A DNA stretch of 40,796 nucleotides from the NCBI GenBank assembly GCA_021791145.1, contig JAJYXE010000026.1, forward strand, positions 1 to 40,796, written 5' to 3'. Positions 24,253 to 31,448 of the stretch are shown here, one piece after another. Source of the DNA: Actinomycetes bacterium. Lineage in GTDB: Bacteria > Actinomycetota > Acidimicrobiia > Acidimicrobiales > RAAP-2. The position numbers were made by a program, and so were the translations under genes. Within the stretch, counting starts at the first letter, position 1. Each line of letters begins with the position of its first letter. Under the pieces are notes generated by a model, which saw nothing but the letters and a program-made list of their open reading frames with translations, was not told the DNA's origin and searched no databases.

Positions 24253-24909
24253 CTATTCCCGAGCCCGCACGAACGCCTGCACCGAAGCCGGTATGGGGAT
24301 GCCGTCGGCAAGATCGAGTGCAGGAATCGGGCTCCGCGCCGCCGTTCGCAGCGGAACGACCCCTGCCCATGCCGGACCGGCGCGGTCTTCTTCCGGGTCG
24401 TCCGGCCAACCCTCGGAGACTTTCAGCGACCAGTGCTCGATGGGCATGGCGAGGACCAGCGTCTGCCCCTGCTCCCGCGCCGTGGGTGCTCGGACTTCCG
24501 CTCGCCGTCCTGGCAGCAACTTGTCCGTGATGATGTCGAGCGCGCGATTGCGGTCGTCTCCGGCGAGCGCCCCGAGGACCCCGAAGAGAACGGCGCTGCG
24601 GTAGCGCATCGACGACTCGAAGGCCGAACGTGCGACCACGAGCCCATCGAGCGCGCTCACGGCAACGCACGCCGGCACCCCTGACGCAGCCGTGCGCATC
24701 CAGCCTGATCCGGTGGAGCCGTGGAGAAGGAGCCGGTCGCCGTCGCGGGCGAAGCTCGTGGGGAGGACGAGGGGATGGCCGTCGACGACGATCGCGACAT
24801 GGGCGATGAGCGCCTCGTCGAGGAGGGATTCGAGGACGTCTCGGTCTTCCACCTGGCGCTCTCGCAAGCGGCGGACGCGGGTGCGCGGCCGCGGACCGCT
24901 GCCGGTCAC
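24253..24909 (-). CDS. Pyridoxamine 5'-phosphate oxidase-like flavin-binding protein
   Basis: A 218-residue split-barrel protein of the flavin-nucleotide-binding/NimA-like group. LLDEALIAHVAIVVDGHPLV then PTSFARDGDRLLLHGSTGSG and MRTAASGVPACVAVSALDGL form the barrel that binds FMN or F420. AFESSMRYRSAVLFGV is the characteristic following strand. The C-terminal third has HWSLKVSEGWPDDPEED, shared by this group. The start is GTG at 24909. Substrate unknown; members act on pyridoxamine phosphate, nitro-compounds or haem. It converges with the S4-domain gene. Confidence 0.85.
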   Translation of the reverse strand: MTGSGPRPRTRVRRLRERQVEDRDVLESLLDEALIAHVAIVVDGHPLVLPTSFARDGDRLLLHGSTGSGWMRTAASGVPACVAVSALDGLVVARSAFESSMRYRSAVLFGVLGALAGDDRNRALDIITDKLLPGRRAEVRAPTAREQGQTLVLAMPIEHWSLKVSEGWPDDPEEDRAGPAWAGVVPLRTAARSPIPALDLADGIPIPASVQAFVRARE

Positions 24910-25049
24910 CGCCCGCTCACCGGTGTCGAGCCCCGCGTCACGAAGGAGTCCGGGTGGTCGTCATCGGCTCGCTCGGGACCCCAGCTTGCGCGGCCTGCGA
25001 CGCGGCACCCCTGCCGGTCGCGCCATCGCCGGGCGGAAGGGGGGCGACA

Positions 25050-25535
25050 AGCGGGAGTCGACAAGCGGGAAGTGGCACGCCGCGAGGTGCCCGAGATGCC
25101 CGAAGGCCCGGAGAGGCGGCTCCTCCACCGCGCAGATCTCCTCGGCGCGCGCACAGCGCGTGCGGAAGCGGCAGCCCGACGGCGGGTTGGCGGGGGCGCA
25201 TAGGGGTCCTGGAACATGCGCTGGACGTCCTTGCGGTGCCGTTTCAGGGCGATCCCCCGCGTCGCCGCGGGTGCGCCGTCGAAGAGGATGCTCCCGGAGT
25301 CTGGCGCGAGCAGTCCGACCATCAACCGGCCGAGCGTCGTCCTTCCGAGTCCGGACTCCCCCACGAGCCCGAACGTCTCCCCCACGCCGACCGACAGCGA
25401 GACGCCCGAGACCGCCTTCACCGAGCCGACCGTCCGGCCAAACAGGCCTTTCGGATCGGGAGCTCCTCGACCACATCGTCGAGGCGGAGCTGCCCGCGTA
25501 GCGGGGCACCGGTGTCCGACCGAAGAGCTCGAGAC
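25050..25535 (-). pseudogene. Decayed dipeptide/oligopeptide ABC ATPase (DppF/OppF type)
   Basis: Pieces of one DppF-type ATPase are spread over frames. One frame gives LRGQLRLDDVVEELPIRK, then a shift near 25445 leads to GLFGRTVGSVKAVSGVSLSV. Walker A reads GESGLGRTTLG: the catalytic Lys of G-x-x-G-x-G-K-S/T is Arg. The reading continues to KDVQRMFQDPYA (Q-loop) and there jumps, with no signature motif and no Walker B, to NPPSGCRFRTRCARAEEICA, the family's C-terminal Cys cluster. About 120 residues are missing. Frameshift, Walker loss and deletion together rule out ATPase function. No other subunit of the transporter remains nearby. Confidence 0.85.
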
Positions 25536-25914
25536 CCAGAGTGAAGACCTTTCCCTCTCGAGCCGCGCCGAGCCTCGGAGGCGGTCGGCTGGACCGAGCT
25601 CTGCGAGCCTCCCTGCTTCGTGGACGGGACGTGCCGCGCTCTGCGGGATCACAGTCGCGGTGTAGCAGCGCTGAGGGCCGGGGTCAAGACGACCGCCCCG
25701 GGGCCGGTCCGCTCAACGCTGCGCAGGGCGGCGTTTGCACACCGTCTGTGACCACGGGCGGCCTGTCCGGGAGAAGAGCGGTTCCGCGAGCCCGGCCGGA
25801 CTCGGCATGGACACTCGGTCCGCACGCTGCTAACACTGCCGATGGCTCAGTTCACGAGGAACGGGGCGTCAGGGAGAGGACGAGGCAAGCGAGGGAGATC
25901 GACGGGGCAACGTG

Positions 25915-27927
25915 ATGGACACTGAAAAGGCACGTGGAGCGGTGCGCGGCCCCGAGCCGCCCCCGATGGTTCGCCAGGCGACGCTCGAGCCGCCGCCCAG
26001 GCCAGGATCGGGCCGACTGCCGATCAGCGATCTCGAGGACTACCGGCGCCTTTACGCCGACGCGTTGGCCGACGTCGGCGGCTACTGGGCAGGGGTGGCG
26101 GGGGAGCTCGAGTGGTTGGAGGGATGGCCAGCCTCTCCCCCGCTGACCGGCGACCTCGCTCGAGGGTTCTCCTTCTTCCCCGGCGCGCGCGCCAACGTGA
26201 GCGCCAACTGCATCGATCGCCATGCGCGCCGGGATCCCGCACGTCCGGCCGTGCACTGGATCGGAGAGGACGGCGAGCAGCGGTCGTGGACCTATGCCGA
26301 CCTCCTCGAGCACACGGCGACCTTCGCGCAGGCGCTGCACGATCTCGGCGTGCGAAAGGGAGAGGTCGTCGCCGTCTTCCTCCCCAATCTCCTCGAGACC
26401 TTCGCCGCGGTCCACGCATGCTTTCGGATCGGTGCCATCTACAACATCGTCTTCTCGGGATTCTCTGCCCAGGCGCTCGCAGACCGGATCGTCGACACCG
26501 GGGCCAGGGTGGTCGTGACCGCGGACGAGTCCTATCGCCGCGGGAGGCGGGTCCCGCTCAAGGCCACGCTGGACTCGGTCCTCCACCTCCTGACGTCGGT
26601 GGAGCACGTCGTGGTCGTCCGGCGCACTGGCAACGCTGACGTGCCGATGACCCCCGGTCGCGATGTGTACTGGGACGAGCTGCTCGCTCGGACGAACGGC
26701 CGTGCCGAGCCGGTCGCGCTGGAGGCGAACGAGCCGGGGTTCGTCATCTACACGAGCGGGACGACCGCCAAGCCCAAGGGCCTCGTCCATGCGGGCATCG
26801 GCTTCCTCGTGGGCGCGTACCACAATGTCCGATATGCGCTCGACCTCGGCCCCGAAGACGTCTACTGGTGCACGGCGGACGTGGGGTGGCTCACCTTCCC
26901 GATCTTCGAGCTCGTGGGAGCGACCGCCTGCGGGGCGACGATGCTTGCGTACGAGGGAGCGGTCGACCACCCCGACGTCGACCGCTTCTACCGCACCGTC
27001 GAGCAGTGGGGACTGACCAAGATCTTCACGGCGCCGACCCTCCTGCGGATGCTCGCCCACGAGGGTGCGGAGCGGCCTGCACGTCACGACCTCTCGTCGC
27101 TTCGTCTCATCTCGCTCGTCGGCGAGCCCCTCGACGCCAAGACGTGGCACTGGGTGCACGAGCACGTGGGAGGCGGGTCGCTCGAGCTCAACAACACCTA
27201 CGGACAGAGCGAGACCGGCTCGGCCTGGACCTCCTCCATCGTGGGAGCCACGCCCGCGAAGCCCGGCTCGTGCGGCCTCCCACTTCCCGGCCACGCCTAT
27301 GCGATCCTGGACGACGACGGTCGGCCGGTCCCCAGGGGCGCCGTGGGCCGGCTCGTCCTCACGCAGCCGTTCCCCTCCCTCTGTCGGGACGTTTGGAGGG
27401 ACCCGGGCCGCTACCGCGCCCAGTACTTCACGGAATTCGGCGCCGACCGCTACGACACTTCTGACGCCGCGCTCGAGGACGATGACGGCCACATCTGGGT
27501 CGTCGGCCGGGTGGACGGCGTGATCAACGTCGCGGCACATCGGCTCTCCACCATGGAGATGGAGAGCGCGCTGATCGCGGTGCCCGGCGTCGCCGAAGCT
27601 GCAGTGATCGGTGTCGACGACGAGACGAAGGGACAAGTCCCGGTCGCCTTCGTGACGATCTCGGCCGAGGGGGAACGGCCGGAGGAGGAAGCGCTGACGC
27701 AGAGCCTCGTCTCGGCCATCGGCCCGATCGCTCGGCCGCGCCACGTCTACGTGCTCTCCGCCATGCCCAAGACGAGAAGCGGGAAGATCGTCCGTCGCCT
27801 CCTGCGCGAGCTCGTCATGACCGGCGATGTGCACGGTGACGTGACCGGTCTCGAAGATCCAGAGGTCGTCCCGCAGCTGCGCCGGGAGCTCTCCGCCCCC
27901 TCGACACCGGGCGCAGATCTCAGGTAG
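25915..27927 (+). CDS. Acyl-CoA synthetase of the Acs family, probably not acetate-specific
   Basis: A 670-residue AMP-forming ligase aligned over its length with acetyl-CoA synthetase. The P-loop YTSGTTAKPKGLVH is at 279-292, ADVGWLTFPIFELVG at 321-335, GEPLDAKTWHW at 403-413, and the adenylation Lys is Lys624 in PKTRSGKIVRR. At the acyl pocket the canonical W-W-Q-T-E-T-G is Y-G-Q-S-E-T-G (429-435): the second Trp, which limits Acs to acetate, is Gly430. Replacing this Trp with Gly in acetyl-CoA synthetases is known to admit longer acids. The substrate here is probably larger than acetate; propionate, butyrate or a branched acid fit. The GTG at 25912 is also a possible start. Confidence 0.9.
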   Translation: MDTEKARGAVRGPEPPPMVRQATLEPPPRPGSGRLPISDLEDYRRLYADALADVGGYWAGVAGELEWLEGWPASPPLTGDLARGFSFFPGARANVSANCIDRHARRDPARPAVHWIGEDGEQRSWTYADLLEHTATFAQALHDLGVRKGEVVAVFLPNLLETFAAVHACFRIGAIYNIVFSGFSAQALADRIVDTGARVVVTADESYRRGRRVPLKATLDSVLHLLTSVEHVVVVRRTGNADVPMTPGRDVYWDELLARTNGRAEPVALEANEPGFVIYTSGTTAKPKGLVHAGIGFLVGAYHNVRYALDLGPEDVYWCTADVGWLTFPIFELVGATACGATMLAYEGAVDHPDVDRFYRTVEQWGLTKIFTAPTLLRMLAHEGAERPARHDLSSLRLISLVGEPLDAKTWHWVHEHVGGGSLELNNTYGQSETGSAWTSSIVGATPAKPGSCGLPLPGHAYAILDDDGRPVPRGAVGRLVLTQPFPSLCRDVWRDPGRYRAQYFTEFGADRYDTSDAALEDDDGHIWVVGRVDGVINVAAHRLSTMEMESALIAVPGVAEAAVIGVDDETKGQVPVAFVTISAEGERPEEEALTQSLVSAIGPIARPRHVYVLSAMPKTRSGKIVRRLLRELVMTGDVHGDVTGLEDPEVVPQLRRELSAPSTPGADLR

Positions 27928-29602
27928 CTCGGCTAGGAGGAGCCGTCCCCGTCCGAGCGGTCCCGTCGCTCCGCGGATCTGCCGCCCCGACGACTCGATC
28001 CTGGTCGACCCAGAGCAGCTGTGCGTGCCCCATCTCTTCGTTGCGCGCGCTCACCAGCCGGACGTCGAACCCACCTTGGGCGAGCGAGCCGACGGCTGCA
28101 TCGGGGAGGTCCGACTCCGCCCGCACGACCGGCTGCGAACCCGAGGTCCCGGTGCCCTCGACGATGAAGCGGGGCGCGCCAAGCGCGTCGGCGGCGCTCG
28201 CGCCCTTGGCGACCTGGAGAAGGACCTGGGTCAGGATCTGAGGCTGCGCTCTCCCCCCCATCGTCGCCAGGAGGAGCAAGGGCGTGCCCTCGGACGTGTC
28301 GACCATGGTCGGGCACAAGGTGTGGGGAGGCATGAGCCTCGGTCCCAGCGCACCTGGAGCCGCCGGACGCAAGGTGAACATGCTCTGGCGACTGTGGAAG
28401 AGGACGCCGGTCGCGGGATCCAGGACTCGAGAGCCGAAGCTGTGGAACACGCTCTGCAACATGCTCACCGAGCGGCCCGCCGCGTCGAACGTGACGACGG
28501 CGACCGTGTCACCGCGCGGGCGTGCAGGTCCTTCCGCGAGGCGCTGGCCTCCCCTGCGCTCGTCGGGGGGGATGTGGTCGCGGGCGAAGTGGTCGGGGGC
28601 GAGGCGGTCGGGGGCGAGGCGGTCGGCCCGAGCTGTCGAAAGCCACGCGGCGAGATGTCCCTCCTCACCCAGGCGGAGGTCGATCCCCCGGGTGGCGGGA
28701 GCACGCGCCGGGTCGCTCAGGAGCTCGTCACGCAGCTGCGAGATCCAGGCGAATGCCCGAGCGAGCGCTCGCGCGTCTCGGCCGGTCAGGTCGTAGCCCC
28801 TTGCGAGGAGCCCGTCGACGGTCTCCGCGAGCGCCGCGAAGAACCGCCCCTGGGACGGCAGCCCCGCGGTGAACAGCCTCGGTGCCAGCGTGCCCGCCTC
28901 GGTCATCGCCGCGTCGGCGACGAACGGCTGGTGGGCTGACAGGTCCTCGAGCGTGATCGGGCTCCCTGCCGCCTCGAGGCCCGCCGCCAACCGCTGCGCG
29001 AGCTCCCCGCGGTAGTAGGCGTCCGGCTCGTCCGCCACACGGGCGAGCGTCTCGGCGAGCGCAGGCTGGATGAACACGTCACCGAGACCGAGCCGCGTCC
29101 CGGGCGGCCCGAACACCGAGGTGATGCCCGGGTCGGAGGTCTCCAGCTCCTCGAGCGCTCGCGCCAACGAGGCGCTGACCACCGCCCCTTGCGACGCGAG
29201 CGCGATGGCCGGCTCGAGCAGCCGCCCGATCGGACGCCACCCGCCCAGCTCGTGCAACGCCTGCCACCCCGAGACCACGCCCGGCACGCTGATGCTGTGA
29301 GGTCCGTGGTCAGGAAGCCGCTCGCCGAAGTCCCGACGGAGCGCGTCGACGTCGATCGCGGCTGCGGACCGCCCGACGCCAAACACCGCCTTGGGTCTCT
29401 CCCCCGGGCTCCTCACCAACGCGATCAGATCGCCACCGATCGAGCAGTTGTGCGGGTAGACGACCGTGAGCACGCCTGCCGCTGCGATCGCCGCGTCGAC
29501 CGCGCTACCGCCCTCCCCGAGAACTGCCGCCGCTGCGTCGGTGGCCGCCGGATGCGGCGACGCTACGCCCCAGCACGATCCTCGGCGCCCGATCTTGGTC
29601 AC
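27920..29602 (-). CDS. ggt: Gamma-glutamyltransferase
   Basis: A 560-residue N-terminal-nucleophile hydrolase that transfers or hydrolyses gamma-glutamyl groups of glutathione-like compounds. ASPHPAATDAAAAVLGEGGS then SAVDAAIAAAGVLTVVYPHN and SIGGDLIALVR form the usual large subunit. The new N-terminus after self-cleavage should be the Thr at about residue 366 in RGDTVAVVTFD. A repetitive insert (DRLAPDRLAPDHFARD) lies 25-45 residues before that Thr. I chose the GTG at 29602; the frame is open to 29719 with Arg-rich sequence. No signal peptide is visible, so a cytoplasmic or cephalosporin-acylase-like role is possible. Its stop overlaps the acyl-CoA synthetase stop by eight bases. Confidence 0.85.
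   Translation of the reverse strand: MTKIGRRGSCWGVASPHPAATDAAAAVLGEGGSAVDAAIAAAGVLTVVYPHNCSIGGDLIALVRSPGERPKAVFGVGRSAAAIDVDALRRDFGERLPDHGPHSISVPGVVSGWQALHELGGWRPIGRLLEPAIALASQGAVVSASLARALEELETSDPGITSVFGPPGTRLGLGDVFIQPALAETLARVADEPDAYYRGELAQRLAAGLEAAGSPITLEDLSAHQPFVADAAMTEAGTLAPRLFTAGLPSQGRFFAALAETVDGLLARGYDLTGRDARALARAFAWISQLRDELLSDPARAPATRGIDLRLGEEGHLAAWLSTARADRLAPDRLAPDHFARDHIPPDERRGGQRLAEGPARPRGDTVAVVTFDAAGRSVSMLQSVFHSFGSRVLDPATGVLFHSRQSMFTLRPAAPGALGPRLMPPHTLCPTMVDTSEGTPLLLLATMGGRAQPQILTQVLLQVAKGASAADALGAPRFIVEGTGTSGSQPVVRAESDLPDAAVGSLAQGGFDVRLVSARNEEMGHAQLLWVDQDRVVGAADPRSDGTARTGTAPPSRAT
28571..28630 (-). repeat. 15-bp tandem repeat inside the gamma-glutamyltransferase gene
   Basis: Four 15-base units starting at 28571, 28586, 28601 and 28616 share G-A-x-G-x-GGTCG-x-GGGC. 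They stay in frame and encode a five-residue repeat, (D)RLAP(D), giving an acidic/basic linker just upstream of the self-cleavage Thr. Confidence 0.85.
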
Positions 29603-29709
29603 CGCGGCCCCGCCACGAAGTCGACTGCCTGCTCGTGGCCTGGCGCATGGAGCCCCTGTACGGCCGATCTGTCGCGCACGGCGACACCGTATCTTGACGC
29701 TCCCTGTCG

Positions 29710-30981
29710 CTATCGACACGACGTCGGGATCCGTACCTCAGAGATCGTAGGGGTCCTGGGTGTCGTCCTTGTGACCTGGAAGAGAAGCGATGCCCGACCG
29801 AAGGCGAGGACCTCGTCATGTCGGAGGTCGACGGGCAACAGCGTGATCGGCTGCCCGGTCGGCAGGGCGCAGTAGTTGCGTGTCGGGGCGTTGGGTGTCG
29901 TGATGTACAGGCGTCCGCCCGTCACATCTGGGCGGGGGCTCGACCCCCCGACGCACGTCTGGGTGGCAGATCCTGTATGACATCCCGGGCCAACAGGCTC
30001 GAGCGAGCTCGCGCTGAAAAGCCGCGCGTTCCCCATCGTGCCGTAGCCCACGCCGACCCACAGCGCGGCGTGCACGATGCCTCCGATCGACGCCGTTCCG
30101 ATCCGGCGCGGGGTTACGAGCTCGACCGCGCCCGTCGAAGGATCGATCCGCTCGAGGTAGTAGGCACCCGTCGCGATGTCTCCAGCCGCGACCAGCACCG
30201 AGCCCGCGGCGTTGGTCCCGAGGCTCACCGAGGCTGCGCCCTCGAAAGTGAGCGAGGCTGTGACGGCTCCGCTCGCCGGTGTGAGGCGCTCGAGGTGGTC
30301 TCCGGCCGCGACCCAGATCCCCCCTCCTGCCGCCACGATCGAGTACGGTGCGTGCTCCGCCGGAAGCGGCCACGACCGGAGGACCCTCAACGTGGTCGGG
30401 TCCATGCGCACCAGGCGCCCGCGAGGCACCTTGGGTCTCGCCGATGAGAGCACGACGTAGAGCGAGTGGTGGACGCCCACCATCCCTGTGGCCGTCCCGC
30501 TCGTCGAACGGACGGCACGCATCCTGCCCGAGCCTGGATCGACGCGCGCGAGCACCCCGTGGAGCGAACCGGCGCCCAGCCGTGTGGTGCTCCAGGCGAA
30601 GTAGAGGCCGAAGCGGGTGCCGAACGCACGAGGCGAGTGCATCGGCCCGTGCCAGCTGACCAGTCCGTCCGCTGACTTGGTGACGGTCGGGCGCACCAAC
30701 CGAGCGGCGGGCGGACGGGCCCTCGGCCCGGGCGCAGACGGTGGGTGCGTCGGCGGCGGAGACGACAAGGAGGTGGCGAGTCCGGCCGCGAGTCCGACGG
30801 CCGCGACGATCGTCAGGACGAAGAAGGCCCGGCGGCGGCGCTGCCGGCGGCGCGCCTCTCTGATGAGGACCTCTGGCGCCTCAGTCGCGTCAGCGCAGGG
30901 TCCAGCCGCGGGGTCGGCTTCGACCGTGGGACCGTCGAGCGCCTCCAGACGACCCCTGCTCGTTGCCGTGCGCATCCTCAC
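29710..30981 (-). CDS. Membrane-anchored propeller-like protein
   Basis: About 423 residues. A cytosolic basic stretch (REARRRQRRRRA) is followed by one membrane helix (FFVLTIVAAVGLAAGLATSL) and a Pro-rich linker, so the rest faces outside. The outer part repeats strands of the kind LARVDPGSGRMRAV, LVRMDPTTLRVLRSW, LERLTPASGAVTASL and LERIDPSTGAVEL, each a blade of a beta-propeller as in PQQ/quinoprotein-like or NHL-like folds. A Cys pair (GCHTGSATQTC) may form a disulfide. No enzymatic motif is seen. I chose the GTG at 30981 with AAGG upstream; ATG at 30975 is an alternative. It is divergent from the GntR gene, with an inverted repeat between. Confidence 0.7.
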   Translation of the reverse strand: MRMRTATSRGRLEALDGPTVEADPAAGPCADATEAPEVLIREARRRQRRRRAFFVLTIVAAVGLAAGLATSLSSPPPTHPPSAPGPRARPPAARLVRPTVTKSADGLVSWHGPMHSPRAFGTRFGLYFAWSTTRLGAGSLHGVLARVDPGSGRMRAVRSTSGTATGMVGVHHSLYVVLSSARPKVPRGRLVRMDPTTLRVLRSWPLPAEHAPYSIVAAGGGIWVAAGDHLERLTPASGAVTASLTFEGAASVSLGTNAAGSVLVAAGDIATGAYYLERIDPSTGAVELVTPRRIGTASIGGIVHAALWVGVGYGTMGNARLFSASSLEPVGPGCHTGSATQTCVGGSSPRPDVTGGRLYITTPNAPTRNYCALPTGQPITLLPVDLRHDEVLAFGRASLLFQVTRTTPRTPTISEVRIPTSCR

Positions 30982-31011
30982 TTCGACCTTCGACTTCCTC
31001 GGATGAAGCTC

Positions 31012-31034
31012 TAGTGCTACGCTAATCAGCATTA
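31012..31034. promoter_or_regulatory. Candidate GntR operator
   Basis: TAGTGCT and AGCATTA are inverted around a nine-base spacer, with six of seven positions matching. The repeat ends on the first base of the gntR start codon and lies 31 bases upstream of the divergent propeller-protein start. YtrA-type regulators commonly bind short inverted repeats at their own promoter, so autoregulation is likely but inferred. Confidence 0.5.
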
Positions 31035-31384
31035 TGAGACGGGTCAAGAAGGTCGACGTCACCGAGCGGCTCCCCTTGCACGAACAGGTGGCGGCCGAGA
31101 TCCGCCGCGCGATCGCGGACGGCGAGGCGAAGCCCGGTGAGCGACTCCCTCCGGCAAGGGACCTCGCCGCCGTGCTGGGGGTGAACGCCAACACCGTCTT
31201 TCGCGCACTTCGGATCCTCAGAGAAGAGGGCCTCCTCGAGTTCCGCCGGGGCCGAGGGATCACGGTCTCGGGCACCCCCGAGCGCGGTGCCGTGCTCCAA
31301 AGGGCGCACGAGCTCGTGGCCTTCGCCCGAAGGCTCGGCTACCGCCCCGACGAGCTCGCGCGGATCATCCGGAGCTTGGCGTAG
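31034..31384 (+). CDS. Short GntR-family regulator, YtrA type
   Basis: A 116-residue regulator with an N-terminal GntR winged helix (LPLHEQVAAEIRRAIADGEA then LPPARDLAAVLGVNANTVFR and LREEGLLEFRRGRGITV) and a short helical tail of 45 residues. This matches the YtrA subgroup, whose members often sit beside ABC transporter or membrane-protein genes and respond to cell-envelope stress. The divergent neighbour encodes a membrane-anchored outer protein, which fits. The ATG has no clear ribosome site; the TACGCTAAT just upstream could be a -10 of a short or leaderless transcript. Confidence 0.88.
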   Translation: MRRVKKVDVTERLPLHEQVAAEIRRAIADGEAKPGERLPPARDLAAVLGVNANTVFRALRILREEGLLEFRRGRGITVSGTPERGAVLQRAHELVAFARRLGYRPDELARIIRSLA

Positions 31385-31448
31385 GCGCAAGCGCCGACGG
31401 CCCGGGCCGCTTCCAACTCGGTGCGATGCCGCTCGGGACTCAAGGCGC

